The notes beneath the pieces are model-generated. The model did no database searches. It saw only the letters and a list, made by a program, of their open reading frames with translations, and had not been told where the DNA came from. Shown here one piece after another: positions 1-9,099 of a stretch of 64,000 nt of DNA. The stretch spans positions 1 to 64,000 of the forward strand of contig JAFWFZ010000028.1 in NCBI GenBank assembly GCA_017515345.1, written 5' to 3'. The position numbers and the translations under genes are program-made. The DNA comes from Oscillospiraceae bacterium. Its GTDB lineage: Bacteria > Bacillota > Clostridia > Oscillospirales > Oscillospiraceae. Position 1 is the stretch's first letter. Each line of letters starts with the position of its first letter.

Positions 1-2
1 AC

Positions 3-425
3 CGGGACGGCCGGGTGCTTGGCCGCCACCGGGGCATCATCCGCTATACCGTCGGCCAGCACCGGGGACTTGGCCTGAGCCTGCCGGAGGCCATGTACGT
101 CTGCGCCGTCGACGCGGGGAGCAACCGGGTGGTGCTGGGCAGGCAGGAGGACCTGTTCCGGCGGGAGGTCCAGGTCCGGGATTTCTCCTGGGTCTCCGGA
201 GAGAGTCCTGACGGCGCGATCCGCTGTACGGCGAAGCTCCGCTATGCCCACCGGCCTCAGCCCGCCTGGGCGGAGCCGGCGGGGGACCGGGTGCTCCTCA
301 CCTTTGACGAGCCCCAGCGCGCCGCCACGCCCGGTCAGGCCGCCGTCCTCTACGACGGGGACGAGGTCCTGGGCGGCGGCACCATCGAATCACATTCCAC
401 AGGGAAAGGAGATGAGAGCATATGA
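3..425 (+). CDS. mnmA: tRNA-specific 2-thiouridylase MnmA, C-terminal part
   Basis: This is the last ~140 codons of a gene that begins before the window. The visible part has the family's Y-T-V-G-Q-H-R-G-L-G-L stretch, followed by the beta-barrel C-terminal domain that ends MnmA proteins. MnmA activates U34 of tRNAs for Lys, Glu and Gln and receives sulfur from a cysteine desulfurase. The catalytic P-loop and cysteines lie upstream of the window and cannot be checked. The stop codon overlaps the next start (ATGA), so translation of the regulator that follows is probably coupled. In related bacteria this gene sits with cysteine desulfurase and NifU-like genes, which may lie just upstream here. 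Confidence 0.9.
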   Translation, partial: RDGRVLGRHRGIIRYTVGQHRGLGLSLPEAMYVCAVDAGSNRVVLGRQEDLFRREVQVRDFSWVSGESPDGAIRCTAKLRYAHRPQPAWAEPAGDRVLLTFDEPQRAATPGQAAVLYDGDEVLGGGTIESHSTGKGDESI

Positions 426-850
426 TGATCTCAACGCGCGGACGGTATGCCCTCCGGGTCATGATCGATCTGGCGGAGCACCGAAACGGAAAGTACATCC
501 CCATGAAGGATGTGGCCGCAAGACAGGAGATATCCCTCAAGTATCTGGAGCGCATCCTGCCGCTGCTGACCCAGAACGGCCTGCTGGAGGGCGTTCACGG
601 CCGGGGCGGCGGCTATCGGTTGTGCCGCGCGCCGGAGGATACCACCGTGGGGGAGATCCTGCGCATCATGGAGGGGGATCTGGCCCCGGTGAGCTGCCTC
701 GAGAGCGACGCCAAGCCCTGTGAGCGCATGGCGGAGTGCCGTACCCTTCCCATGTGGACGGAATTCCTGCGCCTCACCAATGAGTATTTTGACGGCATCA
801 CCCTGGCCGATCTCATGAAGACCGACACCGCGGCGAACTATGTGATATAG
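422..850 (+). CDS. Rrf2-family (IscR-like) transcriptional regulator
   Basis: A 142-residue protein with the Rrf2 winged helix-turn-helix at residues 3-75, including S-x-K-Y-L-E-R-I in the recognition helix region and the R-G-R-G-G-G-Y wing. Three cysteines at 92, 100 and 106 (spacing C-x7-C-x5-C) lie where IscR binds its iron-sulfur cluster, so a cluster-sensing repressor is likely rather than a cluster-free CymR. It overlaps mnmA by 4 nt. About 90 nt downstream a perfect palindrome covers the start region of the sulfur operon promoter and is the obvious candidate operator. The family is clear; the ligand (Fe-S status or cysteine supply) is inferred. Confidence 0.88.
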   Translation: MMISTRGRYALRVMIDLAEHRNGKYIPMKDVAARQEISLKYLERILPLLTQNGLLEGVHGRGGGYRLCRAPEDTTVGEILRIMEGDLAPVSCLESDAKPCERMAECRTLPMWTEFLRLTNEYFDGITLADLMKTDTAANYVI

Positions 851-935
851 GAGCCGGGCGCGAAGGCGGCGGCTGTGTCGGATACCCGGTACAGGCGTCT
901 TCGCATGCGGCTTCAAACTTTTTTCAAAAAAACAG

Positions 936-964
936 TTGACAAACGGTTGCTCCCGTGCTATTAT
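936..964 (+). promoter_or_regulatory. sigma-A promoter of the sulfur amino acid operon
   Basis: TTGACA at 936-941 and TATTAT at 959-964 are separated by 17 bp, directly upstream of the Rrf2-type palindrome. Confidence 0.8.
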
Positions 965-967
965 ACG

Positions 968-986
968 ACCAACCTACTTGGTTGGT
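968..986 (+). promoter_or_regulatory. probable Rrf2/CymR-type operator
   Basis: A perfect inverted repeat, ACCAACC (968-974) and GGTTGGT (980-986), has a 5-bp centre and begins 4 bp after the -10 box. It covers the expected transcription start, so a bound protein would block initiation. The neighbouring Rrf2 regulator is the natural candidate to bind it. Confidence 0.65.
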
Positions 987-1013
987 ATAATTTATAACGC
1001 GGGAGGAGAACCA

Positions 1014-1127
1014 ATGAGATCCCTGTTTGACAAGCTGCTGAGGCAGAATTTCCGGTCCGGGCGATGTCCCGGTTTCCGAATAAACGAATATAAGATGAAA
1101 GGAACGACAAATCATGTCAAACTATAA
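1014..1127 (+). CDS. possible 37-residue leader peptide
   Basis: A short frame starts with ATG 9-10 nt after a very strong Shine-Dalgarno (GGGAGGAG, 1001-1008) and ends at 1125-1127, so it overlaps the first codons of the sulfhydrylase gene in another frame. Its product is basic, has one cysteine (R-C-P-G-F) and matches no family known to me. The strong ribosome site, the place right after the operator and the overlap with the next start suggest a translated leader that could couple or attenuate the downstream gene. It may equally be fortuitous, because the region is too short to judge by codon usage. Confidence 0.4.
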   Translation: MRSLFDKLLRQNFRSGRCPGFRINEYKMKGTTNHVKL

Positions 1128-2397
1128 ATTCGAGACACTGCAGATCCATGTGGGCCAGGAGCAGGCCGACCCCGCCACCGACGCCCGCGCGGTGCCCATC
1201 TACGCCACCACCAGCTATGTATTCAAGGATTCGGCCCAGGCGGCCGGCCGCTTCGCCCTGACGGAGGGCGGCAACATCTACACCCGGCTCATGAACCCCA
1301 CCACCGACGTGTTTGAGAAGCGCATTGCCGCGCTGGAGGGCGGCGTAGGCGCACTGGCTGCCGCCTCCGGCTCCGCCGCCATCACCTACGCGGTGCAGAA
1401 CATCGCCCTGGCCGGGGACCACATCGTGTCCTCCACCAACCTCTACGGCGGCACCTACAACCTGTTCTCCAACACCCTGGTGGACCAGGGGCTCACCACC
1501 ACCTTTGTGGATCCCTCCGATCCCGCGAATTTTGAGGCCGCCATTCAGCCCAACACCAAGCTCCTCTACGCGGAGACTCTGGGCAATCCCAACGCCGACG
1601 TGATCGACATCCGCGCCATCGCGGACATCGCCCATAAGCACGGCATCCCCCTGATCGTGGACAACACCTTCGCCACTCCCTTCAAGCTCCGGCCCATCGA
1701 GTACGGCGCCGACATCGTGGTCCACTCCGCCACCAAGTTCATCGGCGGCCACGGCACCGTCATGGGCGGCGTGATCGTGGACAGCGGCAAATTCGACTGG
1801 ACGCAGAACGACAAGTTCCCCGGCATCTCCAAGCCCAATCCCTCCTACCACGGGGTGGTGTTCGCCGACGCGGCGGGCAGCGCAGCCTATATCACCAAGC
1901 TGCGCTGCACCCTCATGCGGGACCAGGGCGCCACCATCTCCCCCTTCCACTCCTTCCTGCTCCTCCAGGGGCTGGAGACACTGTCCCTCCGGGTGGAGCG
2001 GCACACGGAAAACGCCCTCAAGGTGGTGGACTTCCTGAAAAAACATCCCCAGGTGGAGAAGGTCAACCACCCCTCCCTGGAAACGGGACGGGCCAAGGAG
2101 CTCTACGACGAGTACTTCCCCGACGGAGCAGGCTCCATCTTTACCTTTGAGATCAAGGGCGGCGCGGACACGGCGAAGAAATTCACCGAGAGCCTGAAGC
2201 TCTTCTCCCTGCTGGCCAACGTGGCCGACGTGAAGAGCCTGGTGATCCACCCGGCGTCCACCACCCACTCCCAGCTCTCGGAGGAGGAGCTGCTGGCCGG
2301 CGGCATCAAGCCCAGCACCATCCGGCTCTCCATCGGCACCGAACACATCGACGATATCATCGAGGACCTGAAGCAGGGCTTCGAAGCGGTCAAATAA
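1114..2397 (+). CDS. metY: O-acetylhomoserine sulfhydrylase (aminocarboxypropyltransferase)
   Basis: A 427-residue PLP enzyme of the Cys/Met metabolism family. It joins O-acetylhomoserine with sulfide to give homocysteine, or with methanethiol to give methionine. The Schiff-base lysine is K208 in [10 protein letters not shown], and Y-T-R-L-M-N-P-T (56-63) binds the PLP phosphate. The length of ~430 separates it from cystathionine gamma-synthases (~380). A moderate AAGGAA site precedes the ATG, and the cysteine synthase gene follows after 14 bp, so the two are one operon for sulfide assimilation behind the palindromic operator. Confidence 0.93.
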   Translation: MSNYKFETLQIHVGQEQADPATDARAVPIYATTSYVFKDSAQAAGRFALTEGGNIYTRLMNPTTDVFEKRIAALEGGVGALAAASGSAAITYAVQNIALAGDHIVSSTNLYGGTYNLFSNTLVDQGLTTTFVDPSDPANFEAAIQPNTKLLYAETLGNPNADVIDIRAIADIAHKHGIPLIVDNTFATPFKLRPIEYGADIVVHSATKFIGGHGTVMGGVIVDSGKFDWTQNDKFPGISKPNPSYHGVVFADAAGSAAYITKLRCTLMRDQGATISPFHSFLLLQGLETLSLRVERHTENALKVVDFLKKHPQVEKVNHPSLETGRAKELYDEYFPDGAGSIFTFEIKGGADTAKKFTESLKLFSLLANVADVKSLVIHPASTTHSQLSEEELLAGGIKPSTIRLSIGTEHIDDIIEDLKQGFEAVK

Positions 2398-2411
2398 AAG
2401 GAGACGATACC

Positions 2412-3344
<933 letters not shown>

Positions 3345-3346
3345 CG

Positions 3347-3375
3347 TTGCATTTTTCCCGAAGCTGCGGTATAAT
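3347..3375 (+). promoter_or_regulatory. sigma-A promoter for the 3407 gene
   Basis: TTGCAT (3347-3352), a 17-bp spacer and a perfect TATAAT (3370-3375) lie just after the cysK stop codon. Confidence 0.7.
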
Positions 3376-3406
3376 CTCCCCAGAATAAGCTGCGGAGGTG
3401 CTGCGT

Positions 3407-3850
3407 GTGAACGGGACCGTGAACTGGATCGCTGTCATCGGCGCCGTGTGGGGCGTCTACGGACTCGCCGGTGTGCTGGGGTTTCAGAAAGCCCCGCCGG
3501 AATTTACCGGCAAGAGCTGGCTGAAGAAGTACAAGCAGTCCATCGGATTGAGCAATCTGCTCCTGGGTGCGCTGTGGCTCATCGCGGGGCTTATCATCGG
3601 GAAGACGGATCTGAGCCGCCCCCTGCGGCTGGTGATCCTGGCTGTCCTGGCGATCCCCTCCCTCGTCATGTCCGTGAAAACCTCCCAGAAATACCATGAC
3701 CTGGCGGAGGAGGAGAAGAAGGCGGAGCAATACTTCGACCCCTACGGGAACCCTCCCGAGGATGAGGACGAAGAGTTCGAGGATGATGAGTTCGAGGACG
3801 ACGCGGACGAAGAATACGAAGAAGAGTACAGTGACGAAGACGACGAATAG
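3407..3850 (+). CDS. small membrane protein with highly acidic tail
   Basis: A 147-residue protein of unknown function. Residues ~6-24, ~46-64 and ~72-89 are hydrophobic and could form three membrane segments. From ~115 to the end the sequence is almost all Asp, Glu and Tyr, a strongly acidic and probably disordered tail. GTG at 3407 is preferred because GGAGG at 3394-3398 is correctly spaced from it; a GTG at 3398 overlaps that site. It has its own promoter and ends in a strong terminator, so it is a single-gene unit. Such a tail may bind cations or basic partners, but no function is assigned. Confidence 0.75.
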   Translation: MNGTVNWIAVIGAVWGVYGLAGVLGFQKAPPEFTGKSWLKKYKQSIGLSNLLLGALWLIAGLIIGKTDLSRPLRLVILAVLAIPSLVMSVKTSQKYHDLAEEEKKAEQYFDPYGNPPEDEDEEFEDDEFEDDADEEYEEEYSDEDDE

Positions 3851-3856
3851 CAACAA

Positions 3857-3896
3857 AACCGCTCCCCGTGCGTTCGCACGGGGAGCGGTTTTTTCT
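3857..3896 (+). terminator. Rho-independent terminator
   Basis: A 16-bp perfect GC-rich stem (3857-3872 with 3875-3890) closed by TT is followed by a T-run on the plus strand and preceded by an A-run, so it can also serve the convergent reductase gene at 3913. Confidence 0.9.
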
Positions 3897-3912
3897 ATTT
3901 GACGGATTTTGT

Positions 3913-5874
3913 TCAGCTGTCGATGGACATACAGGCGTAGTAGGCGCTGTTGGTGGCGTCGCCCACCAGGCCGACCTTCCGCGCGTCGCCGATCACGTAC
4001 GTCTCGGGCACGATCTCCTTCAGCTCGGCGATCAAGGCGTCGTTCTTCTTCAGGCCGAAGGCGGTGATGACGGTGTCGCACTCGATGGTGCGCTTGCGGC
4101 CGTTCTTCTTCACCACCACGCCCTTTTCGGTGATCTCCTGCACCGCGGTCTCATAGAGGCGCTTGACCTTGCCGTCGTCCAGGTGCATTTTGAAGATGGG
4201 CAGGGTGAAGTCCTTCATGTTGGTGTAGAGCTGATCCTCGGGGAGGACGTCCACGATGGTGCAGTCCACGCCCTCGTGGCCAAGGCCCATGGCGCACTCC
4301 GCGCCGGAGAGGCCCGCGCCGCAGATGACGACCTTCTTGCCCACCTTGGCGGTTCCGCGGTCCACATCCACCACGCTGACCACGTTGGGGCCGTCCACGC
4401 CGGGGATATTGGGTACGAACTCATCCGCGCCCAGGGCGATGATGAGGGTATCCGGCGCCTCGGCCCGGACCATATCCGCCGTGATCTCGGTATTCAGATG
4501 GACGTGGACGCCGCTCTCAAAGGTGCCGCGTGCCGCCCGCTCCAGATACCGGCGGAACCCCTCCTTCAGCCAGAGGGAGGACGCCTCGTGCAGCCTGCCG
4601 CCCAGCTTGTTCGCTTTTTCGAACAGGTGGACCTCATGGCCGCGCTCCGCCAGGGTGGAGGCGGCGAACATGCCGCCCGGGCCGCCGCCGATGACCATGA
4701 CCTTCTTGTGCTTCTTGGCAGGCATGAACCGGGGGAACCGGTACTCGAAGCCCAGACGCGGGTTGGCCGCGCAGCCGTGGATCGACTCGTCGGTGCCCTG
4801 GTTGCGCAGGCAGTACATGCAGCGCATGCAGGGGACGATGTCCTTCTCCTGGCCGCGCTCGCCCTTGACGATCATCCGGTCGTCGGCCATCAGGGCCTTG
4901 GCCATGGCGACGATATCCGCCTTGCCCTCGGCCAGGACCTTCTCCGCCAGCTCCAGGGAGTTGATGCCGCCCACCACGGAGACGGCCACCTTGTCGCCCA
5001 GCGCCTCCTTGAAGGCGGCGGCATGCTCGATGTTGCAGCCGTTGGGGACGTAGTAGCTGGGCATGTTGTAGCACATGGCGTTGCCGTAGAACAGCGTGCC
5101 GGTGGAGACGCACAGCATATCGATGTATTTGGACGCCTCCTTGAGGAACTCGATGCGCTCCCGGATGTCGGTGGCGCCCTCCAGCCGCTCGTCACCCACC
5201 ACGCGGACCTCGATGGGGATGCGGCCCTTGGTGACGGAGTACATGGCCTCCATGACCTCCAGCGGGAATTTCCAGCGGTTTTTGGCGGAGCCGCCGTAAG
5301 CGTCGTTCCTGTGGTTCCAGTAGGTGGAGAGGAACGCGGACAGCAGGTTGCCGTGGGCGATGTGGCACATGACCATGTCAAAGCCGGCCTTCATGCACCG
5401 CTCGGTGGCCTTCATGAAGTGATCCACCACTACGTCCATTTCCTTCCTGGTGATCTCCTTGTACAGGGATTTGTCCTTGGGGAACACGTCCATGATGGAG
5501 GGGACCCACGCCTCGATATCGTTGAGGGCAGCCCACTGGCCGGCGTGGATCAGCTCCGCCGACAGGTTGCAGTCGTAGGTGTGGATCTCATTGGTCAGCA
5601 GCCGGAGACCGGAGATGTCGTGGTCGTTCGTAACGGACATACAGCCGTAGAAGTCGCGGCCGTGCTCGAAATCCACGGGGGTGGAGCCGATGGTCACCAG
5701 ACCGCAGCCCGTCTGTGCCTGGGCGCTGACGAATTCAAGAAGCTGCCGGGTGACGCGGCCGCTCTCAAACTCCGCGTGGTTTGTGACGATGGGGGAGTAC
5801 TGGATCCTGTTCTTCATGTGCATCGTACCGACCTGGATGGGCTGGTAGATGTGCGGAAAATGATTCAGGGCCAT
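3913..5874 (-). CDS. FMN/FAD/4Fe-4S ene-reductase (old yellow enzyme / 2,4-dienoyl-CoA reductase type)
   Basis: A 653-residue flavoenzyme. Residues 1-340 are the old-yellow-enzyme TIM barrel. Cysteines 349, 352, 355 and 368 form the 4Fe-4S site, and a FAD/NAD(P)-binding module starts with V-I-G-G-G-P-G-G near 395. This is the layout of 2,4-dienoyl-CoA reductase, BaiCD/BaiH and related reductases that use NAD(P)H to reduce activated double bonds. The ATG at 5874 has GAGGTG 6 nt upstream and replaces a GTG nine bases earlier. The substrate cannot be read from the sequence; a second member lies at 48997. No partner gene shares its transcript. Confidence 0.88.
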   Translation of the reverse strand: MALNHFPHIYQPIQVGTMHMKNRIQYSPIVTNHAEFESGRVTRQLLEFVSAQAQTGCGLVTIGSTPVDFEHGRDFYGCMSVTNDHDISGLRLLTNEIHTYDCNLSAELIHAGQWAALNDIEAWVPSIMDVFPKDKSLYKEITRKEMDVVVDHFMKATERCMKAGFDMVMCHIAHGNLLSAFLSTYWNHRNDAYGGSAKNRWKFPLEVMEAMYSVTKGRIPIEVRVVGDERLEGATDIRERIEFLKEASKYIDMLCVSTGTLFYGNAMCYNMPSYYVPNGCNIEHAAAFKEALGDKVAVSVVGGINSLELAEKVLAEGKADIVAMAKALMADDRMIVKGERGQEKDIVPCMRCMYCLRNQGTDESIHGCAANPRLGFEYRFPRFMPAKKHKKVMVIGGGPGGMFAASTLAERGHEVHLFEKANKLGGRLHEASSLWLKEGFRRYLERAARGTFESGVHVHLNTEITADMVRAEAPDTLIIALGADEFVPNIPGVDGPNVVSVVDVDRGTAKVGKKVVICGAGLSGAECAMGLGHEGVDCTIVDVLPEDQLYTNMKDFTLPIFKMHLDDGKVKRLYETAVQEITEKGVVVKKNGRKRTIECDTVITAFGLKKNDALIAELKEIVPETYVIGDARKVGLVGDATNSAYYACMSIDS

Positions 5875-5985
5875 ATAGAACACCTCGCATAATAATATTG
5901 ATTACATGATACAGGATATCGGCGGCTTTGACAATAGTCTCCGCGAAAAACTTCTGTTGGCCGGGAAGCGGGTTCTTCCGGAGCC

Positions 5986-6029
5986 AAAAAGCTCCCCGTG
6001 AGGGACGGAAACCGTCGGTCACGGGGAGC
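5986..6029 (-). terminator. terminator of the DUF1576-like gene
   Basis: Read on the minus strand, GCTCCCCGTGA pairs with TCACGGGGAGC around a small inner hairpin and is followed by TTTTT. Confidence 0.8.
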
Positions 6030-6078
6030 GTGATTTATAAGTATCTGCGCATGTACGGTGCGGCCCGGGGAGCCGTAT

Positions 6079-7374
6079 TTATTTTACCGTGTGCTTTTCG
6101 GGCACGAAGGCCTCCAGGATCGCGATCAGCACCATGGCGACCAGGCCGGAAGTGAACCCGCCGTTATAGCAGTTCAGCCAGGCGTGGAACCCGCCGGCAT
6201 AGGGAACGACGCAGGCATGGAGGGCGCCGGCAACGATGCCCCACCAGAAGTGGTATTTGCCCGAGATGGGGGCGAGGCCGCTGGCGAAATAGACGCCCAG
6301 GAGGATACCCTGGCCGCCCAGCCAGGTCAGGCCGTCGCCCTGGAACAGAGACACCAGGACATAGCCTGCGAAAATTGGCCATACGTTGCGCACGTGGCTG
6401 CCGTTGGCGGCCCAGCACAGCATGCTGATGTAGGCGCCGATCACCGGGCCGGTGAAGGGGGCCCCGACGATATTCATGTACAGCAGGCCGAAGGCGCCCA
6501 GCACGGCAAAGTTGATAAGGCACAGCGGTCCGCCGTCCAGAGCGGACAGATCGTTCTTGTAGCCCGTGCGTTTGAGCAGGGTGCCGAAGCCGCCGAAGCC
6601 GCCGTTCAGGATCAGCCCGAACACGAAGGTCAGGACGAGAATGGCGCCCAGGAAGATATTGAAGAACATCTGATGGGATCCGCCCTTCACGGCGTTGACG
6701 GCGTAATCCGCCAGGGTGCCCGCGGGAGTGAGCACCAGCTGCTTGTACATGCCGCCCAGCAGGATGCCCAGAAGGCCGGCAGTGAGGCCGGCGTTGTAGA
6801 GGTTGAAGCCTTTATGCATATTGGCCACGTGGCCGGCCAGAGGTGCGAACACGAAGCCGATCACAAGGCCCAGCACCACGCCGATGAGGATGCCGACGAC
6901 CTGGGACCAGGGATTGCAGGAGCCGAACATCATCTCGGAGACGGCGGGGGCCAGTGAGCAGGCAAACAGACCCATGTTGGCCACGCTGCCGAAGGAGACC
7001 TTTTTCACCTTGGCGTAGAGGAACGAACCCAGGAGAACGGGAAGAATGTTCAGCGGATTTTTCCCGTAGAAGCCCAGGCCAAGCATCAGAAAGTACGCGC
7101 CGAAGGACGCCCCGCCGATCTTTGCTCCGCTGAATTTCAGCACGGCCCAGGAGATCAGCCCCACAAGGCCCACGCTGAGCAGGCCGCCGCCCAGGCCGCC
7201 CATCTGGTCAGCCAGTACGTCGGTGACCAGCTTTTCGGAGGAGGTCATGACCCTCAGAAGCCCGGAAAACGCGTCTGCGCCGCCGGCGATCACCCCGGCA
7301 GCCATAAATACAACGGATATGCACAGGAAAAACAGCAAGAACAGCTTCCCGGCATCCTTTTTCAGTGCATCCAT
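6079..7374 (-). CDS. multi-spanning membrane protein, DUF1576-like
   Basis: A 431-residue, very hydrophobic protein with about ten to twelve predicted membrane segments. It has two similar motifs, H-K-G-F-N-L-Y-N-A-G-L-T-A-G in the middle and a C-Y-N-G-G-F-T-S-G-L block near the C-terminus, which suggests an internal duplication as seen in many transporters. The overall pattern is that of the DUF1576 family found in Firmicutes; I recognise it from memory and cannot test it. It lies downstream of folD on the same strand after a 117-bp gap holding a long hairpin, and has its own terminator. Substrate unknown. Confidence 0.6.
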   Translation of the reverse strand: MDALKKDAGKLFLLFFLCISVVFMAAGVIAGGADAFSGLLRVMTSSEKLVTDVLADQMGGLGGGLLSVGLVGLISWAVLKFSGAKIGGASFGAYFLMLGLGFYGKNPLNILPVLLGSFLYAKVKKVSFGSVANMGLFACSLAPAVSEMMFGSCNPWSQVVGILIGVVLGLVIGFVFAPLAGHVANMHKGFNLYNAGLTAGLLGILLGGMYKQLVLTPAGTLADYAVNAVKGGSHQMFFNIFLGAILVLTFVFGLILNGGFGGFGTLLKRTGYKNDLSALDGGPLCLINFAVLGAFGLLYMNIVGAPFTGPVIGAYISMLCWAANGSHVRNVWPIFAGYVLVSLFQGDGLTWLGGQGILLGVYFASGLAPISGKYHFWWGIVAGALHACVVPYAGGFHAWLNCYNGGFTSGLVAMVLIAILEAFVPEKHTVK

Positions 7375-7440
7375 ACGATTTCTCTCCCTTGCACGATTTT
7401 TAGAAAATCCCGCGGCGGCCGCACTCGGGCTTTCGGAATT

Positions 7441-7467
7441 CTCCCTCCCGCGGTGAGCGGGAGGGAG
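7441..7467 (-). other. intergenic hairpin between folD and the DUF1576-like gene
   Basis: An 11-bp perfect stem (7441-7451 with 7457-7467) and 5-nt loop with no clear T-run on the minus strand. It may protect the 3' end of folD mRNA or weakly end transcription. Confidence 0.5.
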
Positions 7468-7491
7468 ACGGTTTTATATGACGGGAATCGA

Positions 7492-8346
7492 TCAGCCGAC
7501 GATGCGCTTCGCGGCCTCCACCACGTGAGAAACGAGCACGCTGGTGGTCACGCTGCCGACGCCGCCGGGCACCGGGGTGATGGCGGCAACAATGGGCTCG
7601 ACCTCGTCGAACTTCACATCGCCGCAGAGCTTGCCCTTTTCCTCGTTCCAGTTGATGCCCACGTCGATGACGACCTGGCCCTCACGGAAATACTCCTTGC
7701 CGATGGTCTCCATCTTGCCGGCGGCCACGATGACGATGTCCGCCTCACGGATGATGGAGGGCATATCGACGGTGCGGGTGTGGCAGATGGTGGGGGTGGC
7801 GTTCTTGTGCATGAGCATCATGCCGGCCGGACGGCCGACCACCAGGGAGCGGCCGATGACGGCGGCGCGCTTGCCCTTGCAGTCAACGCCGTAGAAGTCC
7901 AGGATCTCCATGGCGGCCTGGGCGGTGCAGGGCGGGAAGCCCAGCTCCGTGTTGGTAAACACGCCGGCCAGGGAGCCGTCGGTGCAGCCGTCCACGTCCT
8001 TGGCGGGGTTGAGGGCCTTGCGGGCCTTCTCCCCGTCCAGCTGCTTGGGCAGGGGACGGAACATGAGGATGCCGTGGACCTCGGGATCGTTGTTCAGCTC
8101 GTCCAGGGTCTTGAAGAACGTGTCGGGATCCACGTCGGCGGGCAGGACCACGCTCTTGACGGCAACGCCCACAGCGTCGCAGCGCTTCATGGCGCCGCGC
8201 TCATAGCTCAGGTCGTCCTCCCTCTCGCCCACGCGGAAGATCGCCAGCGTGGGGACGACGCCCTTATCCTTCAGCGCCGCCACGTCGGCGGCCATTTTCT
8301 CGTTCAGGGCGTCGGCAACGGCCTTGCCCTTCCAAATCTCAGCCAT
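7492..8346 (-). CDS. folD: methylene-tetrahydrofolate dehydrogenase FolD (cyclohydrolase residues missing)
   Basis: A 284-residue FolD-family protein with the NAD(P) site G-R-S-L-V-V-G-R-P and the terminal T-P-V-P-G-G-V-G motif. It oxidises 5,10-methylene-THF to methenyl-THF or runs the reverse reaction. The stretch that holds the cyclohydrolase lysine in bifunctional enzymes (Y-x3-K) reads Y-E-R-G-A-M-K here, so an alanine replaces the lysine, and the Q of V-Q-L-P-L-P is F in M-F-R-P-L-P; the D of K-D-V-D-G is kept. The cyclohydrolase step is probably done by FchA, whose stop lies one base before this ATG. GGGAGG upstream fits the 8346 start. Confidence 0.92.
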   Translation of the reverse strand: MAEIWKGKAVADALNEKMAADVAALKDKGVVPTLAIFRVGEREDDLSYERGAMKRCDAVGVAVKSVVLPADVDPDTFFKTLDELNNDPEVHGILMFRPLPKQLDGEKARKALNPAKDVDGCTDGSLAGVFTNTELGFPPCTAQAAMEILDFYGVDCKGKRAAVIGRSLVVGRPAGMMLMHKNATPTICHTRTVDMPSIIREADIVIVAAGKMETIGKEYFREGQVVIDVGINWNEEKGKLCGDVKFDEVEPIVAAITPVPGGVGSVTTSVLVSHVVEAAKRIVG

Positions 8347-8347
8347 T

Positions 8348-8965
8348 TCAGTTGAACCTCCCGTATACGGATTCAAATACTTCGTCGGCCAGCGGGATAT
8401 ACTTCGCCATCAGCTCGTCAACGTGCTTGTTCATTTCCTCTGCGTGGGCGCGGTCCTTCATGAGCTTGGTGTTGACCTTCACGTTGATCGCAGCGCCGCG
8501 CATGGCTGCCTGGCAGAAGGTGACGCCCGTGCCGGCGTCGGAGACCATCATGGTGCTGCCCTTCTCGGCGAATTCCTTGTGCAGCTCGATGCAGCGGCAG
8601 CTCAGCTCAAGGATCTTCATCGGCGCTCCGGCCGCGTCGCGCAGGCACTTCTCCAGCGTCTCGTCGCGGCCCGGCTCCTCCTTGGGGATGCCGTAGGCCT
8701 TCGAGAGCGGCTCAAAGGCGGCGGCGTCCTCGTCGATGCAGTCCAGCAGCTCGCCGCGGAGCTTCTCCGCCTCGTCCATCAGACGGATGATCTCCGGCTC
8801 CACATCGGCGTACTTCTTCTTGCCGAGGGTAAAGTTGCCCACCATGGAGCCGAGCGCCACGCCCATCGCAGCCACCAGCGCGCTGGCGCCGCCGCCGCCG
8901 GGCACGGAGGTCTTCGCCGCCAGGATCGCGCCGAATTCCCGCACGCTCATATCGTTCATTGACAT
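8348..8965 (-). CDS. fchA: methenyl-tetrahydrofolate cyclohydrolase FchA
   Basis: A 205-residue all-helical protein of the formiminotransferase-cyclodeaminase C-terminal-domain family, with the signature V-P-G-G-G-G-A-S-A near residue 21. Stand-alone members next to fhs in acetogens and purine fermenters act as methenyl-THF cyclohydrolases. It is the middle gene of fhs-fchA-folD, has AGGAGG seven bases before the ATG, and complements a FolD without the cyclohydrolase residues. A histidine-degradation cyclodeaminase role is unlikely because no hut genes are nearby. Confidence 0.88.
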   Translation of the reverse strand: MSMNDMSVREFGAILAAKTSVPGGGGASALVAAMGVALGSMVGNFTLGKKKYADVEPEIIRLMDEAEKLRGELLDCIDEDAAAFEPLSKAYGIPKEEPGRDETLEKCLRDAAGAPMKILELSCRCIELHKEFAEKGSTMMVSDAGTGVTFCQAAMRGAAINVKVNTKLMKDRAHAEEMNKHVDELMAKYIPLADEVFESVYGRFN

Positions 8966-9005
8966 GTTATTTCCTCCTTGGCAAGGGGCCGAAGCCCCCC
9001 TCTTT

Positions 9006-9040
9006 TAACAGACGCACGGGTATAAACCGTGCGTCTGTTA
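9006..9040 (-). other. 14-bp perfect hairpin between fhs and fchA
   Basis: TAACAGACGCACGG (9006-9019) pairs fully with 9027-9040 around a 7-nt loop. No T-run follows on either strand, so it is more likely an mRNA processing or stability element than a terminator. Confidence 0.6.
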
Positions 9041-9099
9041 TGAGAATTTCGTTTTCCTTCGATCGAAGGCTCATGAAAGAGCCGTTCGACCGCGCGGCA

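Noticed and set aside
3868-5892. Plus-strand 674-codon open frame opposite the ene-reductase gene
   Set aside because: It is the complement of a well-supported flavoenzyme gene. Its product is low-complexity His/Gly/Asp/Val, as expected for the antisense of GC-rich coding DNA, and there is no ribosome site.
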